A stretch of 5,039 nucleotides of DNA from Oribacterium sp. (GTDB lineage Bacteria; Bacillota_A; Clostridia; Lachnospirales; Lachnospiraceae), in contig JAGAXP010000198.1 in NCBI GenBank assembly GCA_017940955.1, positions 1-5,039 of the forward strand, written 5' to 3'. The translations under genes were made by a program, and so were the position numbers. Shown here one piece after another: positions 1 through 4,174 of the stretch (the stretch's first letter is position 1; each line of letters begins with the position of its first letter). A model generated the notes under the pieces. That model searched no databases. It was given only the letters and a program-made list of their open reading frames with translations, and was not told where the DNA came from.

Positions 1-256
1 TGGCGTAAGTCCTTTCTTGGTAAATGTTTTGTGGTAAATTCATTATACCTTATTTGAAAGCGACCTATGCCTTTTTATTTGTCTAAAGTATAGAGTTTTC
101 AAGGTGCATCACACCTTTTGGGTGTGGGAAGTTTGAGTTATCTAAGTAAATAATCCCTTGTATTTCAGCATCTTCTCTATTTTCTTTTCTATCATAGTTT
201 TACTCTTTCCACCTTTTTCTCTTTTCGCGACCATATGACTAATTTCACTCAGTCCA
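1..256. other. Intergenic region at left edge
   Basis: Apart from the possible 50-codon ORF (142-294) and the alternative hairpins at 101-126, I see no gene here. An isolated -10-like TATAAT occurs on the minus strand at 42-47, pointing out of the window, but nothing resembling a -35 sits at the right distance. GGTAAAT occurs twice near 19-38. On the plus strand an 18-codon open stretch runs from the window edge to a TGA at 55-57. It is too short to call. Confidence 0.5.
101..126. other. Two mutually exclusive hairpins
   Basis: AAGGTG (101-106) pairs with CACCTT (112-117) across a 5-nt loop, while CACACC (110-115) pairs with GGTGTG (121-126) across another 5-nt loop. The two 6-bp stems share bases 112-115, so only one can form at a time. 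Neither is followed by a clear T-run on either strand, so neither is a good terminator. This lies between the Uma2 gene and whatever lies left of the window. Confidence 0.4.
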
Positions 257-294
257 AAAAAGGGTTTTGACGTTTGGAAATGTTTTTTATCCAT
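142..294 (-). CDS. Possible small hypothetical protein, 50 aa
   Basis: An ATG-to-TAG frame of 50 codons lies just downstream of the Uma2 gene. The product begins MDKKHFQTSKPFFGLSEI, is strongly basic and Lys-rich, and its second half (about residues 33-46) would form an amphipathic helix. I do not recognise the family. In favour: balanced amino-acid composition, and an in-frame TAG only 18 nt before the ATG, so the start is well bounded. Against: no good Shine-Dalgarno sequence (only AAGAAAGAG abutting the ATG), and its start codon falls in the loop of the terminator-like hairpin at 261-314, whose 3' arm and T-run it uses as codons. It could equally be a chance frame or a remnant. Confidence 0.3.
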   Translation of the reverse strand: MDKKHFQTSKPFFGLSEISHMVAKREKGGKSKTMIEKKIEKMLKYKGLFT

Positions 295-314
295 CTCTTT
301 CTTGTCAAAACCCT
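256..314 (-). terminator. Terminator-like hairpin after Uma2 gene
   Basis: Read on the minus strand, AGGGTTTTGAC (314-304) is perfectly complementary to GTCAAAACCCT (271-261). The loop is 32 nt, and the second arm runs straight into TTTTT. The stem starts 6 nt after the Uma2 stop codon. An 11-bp perfect stem plus T-run fits a rho-independent terminator for the minus-strand transcript. The stem is only moderately GC-rich, and the long loop is unusual. Confidence 0.6.
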
Positions 315-320
315 AAAGCT

Positions 321-941
321 TCAATTTAAATTTTTCCCGGCAGCCTTTTTCTCCTTTACCTTCCTGGCAAATTCCGCTGCTTCATAAAATTTCTTTACCT
401 TTTCCTCAAGCTCTTTAAAGTCCAGCTTTAGTCCTGTCATAATGTTTTCTGCCGGCACTTCATCGTTAAAGCTGTAGAATTTCGGAAGTGTTATCTCCTG
501 AAAGTCATAAATCATCAGATTCTTATGCTCCACATCCACGATCCAGTACTCCCGAACTCCGGCTTCCTTATATTTCAAAAGCTTAAGATAGAGATCCCTT
601 TTTCGATCTTCCAGGTCACTTCCCAAAAACTCTATGGTAACTCTGGGAGCACCTTCAACAAACTCCCCTCCGGCGACCTGTTCCTCATCCTTCACAACGC
701 AAATATCAGGAACTATGACGGTTTTATCATCCTTATCAAGCCTCACACCAACAAACATGAAGGGTCTTCCATACTCTTCACCCTCACTGCAAGCCTTATT
801 GATCATGCCGTAAAGATTCCTGAGGTAGATTCCGTAAACAGGAAGATAGGACTTCATTTTGTATATGTATCCGTCAATGAGCTCTGTCCTATCCTCTCTT
901 TTCTGATTATCTTCTATTGTATAAGGTCCGATGTCGTACAT
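321..941 (-). CDS. Uma2 family (DUF820) PD-(D/E)XK nuclease-like protein
   Basis: This 206-residue protein has the Uma2/DUF820 pattern. An N-terminal PYTIED...TELIDG segment (6-24) is followed by the core: PDICVV with Asp79, VTIEFL with Glu104, and then the hallmark YKEAGVREYWIVD (124-136) with the EYW motif and Asp136. These acidic residues match the presumed active site of the PD-(D/E)XK fold. The biological role of the family is poorly known; DNA cleavage is inferred from fold. The C-terminus (about 174-206) is a Lys/Glu-rich helix. I chose the ATG at 941 because AGGAGG lies 3 nt upstream and family members usually begin close to the YTIED motif. The frame stays open upstream to a TTG at 1019, with ATGs at 974 and 956. 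It lies 142 bp downstream of the ABC ATPase without an obvious terminator between them, so read-through is possible. A functional link to the transporter is not implied. Confidence 0.85.
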   Translation of the reverse strand: MYDIGPYTIEDNQKREDRTELIDGYIYKMKSYLPVYGIYLRNLYGMINKACSEGEEYGRPFMFVGVRLDKDDKTVIVPDICVVKDEEQVAGGEFVEGAPRVTIEFLGSDLEDRKRDLYLKLLKYKEAGVREYWIVDVEHKNLMIYDFQEITLPKFYSFNDEVPAENIMTGLKLDFKELEEKVKKFYEAAEFARKVKEKKAAGKNLN

Positions 942-1083
942 TTTCCTCCTCTCCATAACAGTAAAAGCTCCCATATCCTTAATCCTGTCATATGTGTATT
1001 TAGAATCAACTCTATGCAAATGTCGATTTCAACATCTTCAATATCCTTTATCTTCAATTATGCAAGGAGACCATACACCAATT

Positions 1084-1683
1084 CTACACTAATGCCAGTT
1101 CCCGCATCTTCGGAAGTCCTTCAGTATCATGGCTTGCCATGATAAGCGGTCTTCTGCCTTTGTTTTCCAGGATATACCTTATCACTCTGTCCCTGGTTTC
1201 AGGATCAAGGCCTGTCAGTGGCTCATCCATAATGAGAAGATCCGAAGCAGGAAGCATAGCTCTTACGATAGCGACTCGTCTCTGCATTCCACCGGACAGC
1301 TCTCTTACGGGTTTGTCCAATGCCTCTTCTTCCAGAACCTTTTTGAGTTCCTCTACTGCTCTTGTCCGGGAGATCATGGAATCCACGCAGGTAACATTTT
1401 CCACTGCGGAAAACTGCTCCAAAAGCCTGTTTTCCTGGAAAACCATACCTATGCGGAGTTTTTTTCCGCCACCGGCAGCTTCTCCCATTGTGATTTCAAT
1501 GCTTCCGCTGTCAGCAGTCTCTATTCCTGCTATTATCCGTAATAGGGTAGTCTTACCGATTCCCGACGGTCCTTTCAAAAGAACATCCTTCGAATCCGAG
1601 GCTGTATCGATTGACAGATTCACCCGGTTCAGGATCTTCTTTCCGTCATAAATTTTTGTAATGTCCCTGAACTGAATAAGCAC
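1084..1683 (-). CDS. ABC importer ATP-binding protein (TauB/SsuB-like, short form)
   Basis: This 199-residue protein is the cytoplasmic motor that hydrolyses ATP to drive the neighbouring permease. All motifs are intact: Walker A GPSGIGKTT (38-46), Q-loop Gln83 in MVFQENRLL, signature LSGGMQRR (129-136), Walker B LLIMDEP (149-155) with catalytic Glu154, D-loop GLD (158-160) and H-loop His185. It ends 14 residues after that histidine, about 50 residues shorter than typical TauB/SsuB. The short form resembles ATPases that accompany Firmicute permeases of the kind next door, so it is probably complete and not truncated. The start is a GTG at 1683, supported by GAGGT (1691-1695) spaced 7 nt away. 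It lies 164 bp after the permease stop. I see no strong terminator or convincing promoter there, so co-transcription is likely but not shown. Confidence 0.92.
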   Translation of the reverse strand: MLIQFRDITKIYDGKKILNRVNLSIDTASDSKDVLLKGPSGIGKTTLLRIIAGIETADSGSIEITMGEAAGGGKKLRIGMVFQENRLLEQFSAVENVTCVDSMISRTRAVEELKKVLEEEALDKPVRELSGGMQRRVAIVRAMLPASDLLIMDEPLTGLDPETRDRVIRYILENKGRRPLIMASHDTEGLPKMRELALV

Positions 1684-1847
1684 AGTTTTTACCTCACTAT
1701 CACAACTACATTCATATTAAATAAAACATTACTCTTCTATATGTAACTGCTTTTAAGTTCTGATATCCGGCACTCAGATAAATATAAATGACTCATAGAG
1801 TAGTGATTTGTTTATTCTCCGATTTCTAACCTATAACCACCATCACA
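1684..1847 (-). other. Intra-operon gap between permease and ATPase genes
   Basis: This 164-bp AT-rich gap separates two genes of one transporter. On the minus strand TTACAT (1746-1741) lies 17 bp before TATTTA, which is too poor a match to call a promoter. A bulged stem can form between TAGTGTGAT near the permease stop and ATCACTA, with a loop of about 30 nt and no T-run. Only the GAGGT ribosome site at 1691-1695 is convincing. Confidence 0.45.
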
Positions 1848-2573
1848 CTATGTTTTAATACATTTTCCAAGAACAGCAAGCATCAGTTTTTCAAGAATCA
1901 ATGCCGTCAGTATGATGGTTATGGTCCAGGCAAAAAGATCAGCCGTTTCAAGATATATTTTTGACTGATACAGTCCGTTTCCCACGGATCCCAGCGGCTG
2001 CCCGATAACCTCTGCTGCAACACCGCTTTTCCATGCCATACCCAGGGCCGCCTGCAAACTGCCATGCCAGAAAGGATACAGAGAAGGTAAGTAAATGTAA
2101 CGAAGCTTCCTCAGCATCGGCATCCTGAAGACCTCTGCCATCTCCAAAAGCTTAGGGTCCGTTGACTTAAGACCGCTTAGAGTATTCAGATAAAGAAGCG
2201 GAACGACCACCAGTGCGCTGACATAAAGGGATAAAATTTTGTTGCCTGCCCAGATGAGCAGAATGATAACAAAACTCGCAACAGGAATAGCCTTCAATGT
2301 AGTGATGAAGGGTTTCAGAACATCCTCCACATACTTCTCCCTATAAGACAGCCACGCCAGTAATATACCTATGATCGAGCCGATAAAAAATCCACCCATA
2401 ATTCTTACAGCCGAAAAAGTTATCGAATGCCAATATTCCCCCGTTAAAATCATTCGTTTTAAAGCCATGATTGTGTTAACGGGGCCTGCAAGCATTATGT
2501 TGTTATGTACCAGAAGGCTTGTCATCTGCCATATCAATAGCCAGAAAACCACGATTAAAGATTTCTTAAACAT
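1848..2573 (-). CDS. ABC importer permease (TauC/SsuC-like, BPD_transp_1)
   Basis: This 241-residue inner-membrane protein forms the substrate channel. Hydrophobic segments lie at about 5-22, 57-76, 90-109, 113-132 and 212-235, consistent with the usual five to six helices. The cytoplasmic coupling loop that docks onto the ATPase is at about 144-167 (EMAEVFRMPMLRKLRYIYLP, then SLYP). The consensus is EAA...G...I.LP, and here the usual Gly is Arg150. The following WKSGVAAEVIG (181-191) is typical of the taurine/sulfonate/NMT1-type branch. The start ATG is 18 nt after the lipoprotein stop. AAGGA overlaps that stop region about 12 nt before the ATG, which is long, but the in-frame TAA leaves no other start. 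Length is normal. Close spacing shows one operon with the lipoprotein gene. The substrate is not evident. Confidence 0.92.
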   Translation of the reverse strand: MFKKSLIVVFWLLIWQMTSLLVHNNIMLAGPVNTIMALKRMILTGEYWHSITFSAVRIMGGFFIGSIIGILLAWLSYREKYVEDVLKPFITTLKAIPVASFVIILLIWAGNKILSLYVSALVVVPLLYLNTLSGLKSTDPKLLEMAEVFRMPMLRKLRYIYLPSLYPFWHGSLQAALGMAWKSGVAAEVIGQPLGSVGNGLYQSKIYLETADLFAWTITIILTALILEKLMLAVLGKCIKT

Positions 2574-2591
2574 ACCCGTGGTGTGTCCTTT

Positions 2592-3776
2592 TTACGCAGT
2601 TTTGTAGAAATCTTCTCCGGGAAGCTTTCCGCCTACTGACTTAGGATTCTGATCAAAGAGAACCTGAAGATATCCGGAAAGATCTGTCTTCATTTCATCA
2701 CCTGTTATTGCAACGATATTACAGTTCGGTATGGCTTTTGCCGCAATGGGTGCCTTTGCTATGATTCCGTACTTTGCAACAAGCTCCGATGTACCTTCGA
2801 TGTCTTCATTGGCCTTTTCGGTGCTTAACTTGTGATCCTCGATGAAGGCCTCCACTTTGTCAGCATTGGCTAAAAGAAAATCATTGCGAACAACTGTAAC
2901 TCCGGTGAGGAGTTTTGATTCAGGTGAAACTGCATCCCACTCATCTGTAAGAGAGAAAGCAACCTTAAGCTGATCATTCTGGGCAATCGCTACAGTCACA
3001 AAGGGCTGAGGAAGAACTGCGATCAGGTTAGGGTCATTCTGAAGGAGGGCTGCAATCTCAGTTGCTTCAGACTTGAACTCAAGAGTACAGTCTGTTACTT
3101 CATTTTTATTAAGAAGGTAGTTGATTGCATACTCAGGTGTTGCACCCTGGCCTGTGGAAAGAAGCGTCTTTCCGGAAAGATCCTTAACTGACTTGATGCT
3201 GTCATCTGCTGTAACACAGTAAAGGACGCCAAGTGTGTTTATATCTATAACACTGACTCCCTGCTCTGTTTTGTTGTAAGCAATGGCTGCAAGGTTTGCA
3301 GGTATAAGTGCAATATCAAGTTCTCCCTTCACAAGCTTACCGAGGATAACATCCGGCTGTGTCTGCATCTCGAAGAGATAACCGCTCTTTTCACCGTTCT
3401 CAACCTCATTCATGAGATTTACAAGCCCCATAGTGGTAGGTCCCTTGAGAGAACCAATTCTTACTGCTCCTTCAGAGGTGTCTCCGAATGCTTCTGTCTC
3501 GGCTGTCTCGTCTGAAGCTGAAGCCTCTCCTTCCTTTGATTCTTCGTTTGCTTTCTTTTCCTGTGTGCTTTCAGCTGCTGCCTCAGTAGCTGCTTCTGTT
3601 GAAGTCTTCATCTCTTCTGATGTTTCGGCAACAGCTTCTGTCGAAGCCTCGGTTACTGCTTCTGCTGCTGTTGCAGCAGCTTCAGTTGTCTCTGTTTTTG
3701 AACTTCCGCAGCCCACAAGTACAGATCCGGCAAGAACTGCTGCCGCTACAAGCCTTACTAATTTGTTCTTTTTCAT
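2592..3776 (-). CDS. ABC substrate-binding lipoprotein (NMT1/TauA-like)
   Basis: This 394-residue protein is the extracellular receptor of the importer. It has a lipoprotein signal peptide: MKKNKLVRLV, a hydrophobic Ala/Val stretch, and lipobox LVGC with Cys23 as the lipidated residue. Residues 24 to about 100 are a low-complexity Ala/Thr/Glu/Ser tether with repeated TEA motifs. From about 105 the binding domain starts with VRIGSLKGPTTMGLVNLM, followed by GELDIALIPAN (151-161), VKDLSGKTLLSTGQGATPEY (197-216) and a C-terminal GGKLPGEDFY. This is the two-lobed type II periplasmic-binding fold of the TauA/NMT1 superfamily. Close relatives are common in Lachnospiraceae, but I know of no assigned ligand. 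The ATG at 3776 follows AGGAGG (3782-3787) by 5 nt. The gene is first in its operon, behind a strong promoter and a structured leader. Confidence 0.92.
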   Translation of the reverse strand: MKKNKLVRLVAAAVLAGSVLVGCGSSKTETTEAAATAAEAVTEASTEAVAETSEEMKTSTEAATEAAAESTQEKKANEESKEGEASASDETAETEAFGDTSEGAVRIGSLKGPTTMGLVNLMNEVENGEKSGYLFEMQTQPDVILGKLVKGELDIALIPANLAAIAYNKTEQGVSVIDINTLGVLYCVTADDSIKSVKDLSGKTLLSTGQGATPEYAINYLLNKNEVTDCTLEFKSEATEIAALLQNDPNLIAVLPQPFVTVAIAQNDQLKVAFSLTDEWDAVSPESKLLTGVTVVRNDFLLANADKVEAFIEDHKLSTEKANEDIEGTSELVAKYGIIAKAPIAAKAIPNCNIVAITGDEMKTDLSGYLQVLFDQNPKSVGGKLPGEDFYKTA

Positions 3777-3781
3777 AATTT

Positions 3782-3787
3782 CCTCCT
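3782..3787 (-). promoter_or_regulatory. Ribosome binding site of the lipoprotein gene
   Basis: AGGAGG reads on the minus strand 5 nt before the ATG at 3776. It begins 4 nt after the end of the second repeat's 3' hairpin (3792-3818), so a change in that hairpin could affect ribosome access. Confidence 0.85.
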
Positions 3788-3791
3788 CATC

Positions 3792-3849
3792 TATTAACGC
3801 TGTTTTTGAGCCTTAATATCTGACACATAGATGCACATCTATCCGACTC
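3792..3849 (-). repeat. Leader tandem repeat, copy 2 (58 bp)
   Basis: This is the gene-proximal copy of a tandem duplication. My hand alignment to the neighbouring copy gives about 45 identical columns of 59, with one 1-base gap. On the transcribed strand it starts GAGTCGGATAGAT. It can fold into two hairpins: ATAGATG/CATCTAT, a perfect 16-bp palindrome with a 2-nt centre at 3827-3842; and TATTAA/TTAATA (3818-3813 with 3797-3792) with an inner GC/GC pair and a loop carrying AAAAACA. The second hairpin ends just before the AGGAGG. Confidence 0.75.
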
Positions 3850-3908
3850 TATAAACGCATGTTTTTCGTCGTTTATCTCTTACATACTGATGCAGATCTA
3901 TCCGGCTC
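3850..3908 (-). repeat. Leader tandem repeat, copy 1 (59 bp)
   Basis: This promoter-proximal copy starts GAGCCGGATAGAT on the transcribed strand. It can form the same two hairpins as copy 2. The first is ATAGAT (3901-3896) with ATC and TAT (3891-3889, 3886-3884), a 2-nt AG bulge between them. The second is ATAAACG/CGTTTAT (3876-3870 with 3857-3851), 7 bp with a 12-nt loop containing AAAAACA. The second stem differs in sequence from copy 2 but keeps its pairing. Confidence 0.75.
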
Positions 3909-3988
3909 ACTAAAAAAATACCGTGTATTAAAGCCAGGAACCATACCCATTCTTCAATATCACAGATACTCTTTCCAATTACTGTCTC

Positions 3989-4017
3989 ATTATATTTCAT
4001 AGCTTATACGCTATCAA
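3989..4017 (-). promoter_or_regulatory. Sigma-A promoter of the ABC operon
   Basis: On the minus strand, TTGATA (4017-4012, five of six to the -35 consensus) is separated by exactly 17 bp from TATAAT (3994-3989, perfect -10). Predicted transcription start is near 3982. The spacer holds a short inverted repeat, ATAGC/GCTAT (4014-3999), overlapping the -35. A second one, TATCAA (4032-4027) with TTGATA itself, flanks the -35. Both look like candidate operator half-sites. Confidence 0.85.
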
Positions 4018-4041
4018 GTTTTTCGATTGATACGAAAGTCC

Positions 4042-4087
4042 TTTATCCACATTTTATCCGCATAATATCCATATGAAAATCCGGCAT
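4042..4087. repeat. Four short direct repeats at helical spacing upstream of the promoter
   Basis: On the plus strand, TTTATCCACAT (4042-4052), TTTATCCGCAT (4053-4063) and AATATCCATAT (4064-4074) follow one another with an exact 11-bp period. A looser fourth unit with ATCCGGCAT ends at 4087. Relative to the predicted start they span about -60 to -105, on one face of the helix. The first unit contains TTATCCACA, the consensus DnaA box, and the second differs from it by one base. An activator or repressor array is the simplest reading. Confidence 0.6.
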
Positions 4088-4111
4088 TTCCCTGTCAGAA
4101 GTCCTTATATA

Positions 4112-4149
4112 CAGAAAAGAGACCGGCTCGCGCCGGTCCCCTTCTTTTC
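4112..4149 (-). terminator. Rho-independent terminator of the DUF4143 gene
   Basis: GACCGGC (4138-4132) and GCCGGTC (4127-4121) form a 7-bp GC-rich stem closed by a GCGA tetraloop of the GNRA type on the minus strand. TCTCTTTTCT follows. The preceding AAAAGAAGGG can extend the stem with weaker pairs. It sits about 36 nt after the stop codon of the DUF4143 gene and separates that gene from the ABC operon. The plus strand also has CCCCTTCTTTT after the stem, so it may act in both directions. Confidence 0.8.
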
Positions 4150-4174
4150 ATACTACTATTCTATTTTCCTGCTA

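Larger units (their letters stand above)
3777..3983 (-). promoter_or_regulatory. Long structured 5' leader of the ABC operon
   Basis: If transcription starts about 6-7 nt after the -10, the leader is about 205 nt. Its first part has a small AT-rich hairpin, AATAC/GTATT (3929-3917), followed by TTTTT, which could be a weak attenuator. The rest is the two-copy structured repeat. I compared it by eye with TPP, purine, glycine, SAM, T-box and PreQ1 signatures and found none. Regulation by RNA structure or by a protein binding the DNA repeats are both possible. Confidence 0.5.

Noticed and set aside
261..314. The 11-bp inverted repeat as ends of a miniature transposable element
   Set aside because: Only 54 bp in total, no target-site duplication seen, and the T-run and position right after a stop codon fit a terminator better.
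942..1019. N-terminal extension of the Uma2 protein from a TTG at 1019
   Set aside because: No ribosome site at the TTG. The extra 26 residues are not typical of the family, and AGGAGG precedes the ATG at 941.
525..1142. Plus-strand open frame opposite the Uma2 gene, running into the ABC ATPase 3' end
   Set aside because: The composition is not protein-like, and it overlaps a recognised gene on the other strand.
1717..1746. Promoter for the ABC ATPase gene (TTACAT, 17 bp, TATTTA)
   Set aside because: The -35 matches consensus at only two or three positions. In AT-rich DNA this is expected by chance.
3412..3816. Plus-strand open frame of Ser/Ala/Val-rich composition opposite the lipoprotein gene
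   Set aside because: It is the antisense shadow of the Ala/Thr/Glu-rich tether. The minus-strand gene has a lipobox, ribosome site and domain motifs.
3873..3950. A 25-codon frame in the ABC leader, starting ATGGGTATGG, as a possible leader peptide
   Set aside because: No convincing Shine-Dalgarno before either ATG, and no run of one amino acid that would point to attenuation. The overlapping structured repeat explains the region better.
3777..3983. TPP riboswitch, expected for an NMT1/THI5-like importer
   Set aside because: The conserved CTGAGA and ACCTGATCTGG-like segments of the thi-box are absent.
4042..4062. Replication origin suggested by TTATCCACA and a near copy
   Set aside because: Only one perfect DnaA box, no dnaA/dnaN or origin-type unwinding region in view, and the units fit a promoter-upstream repeat array.
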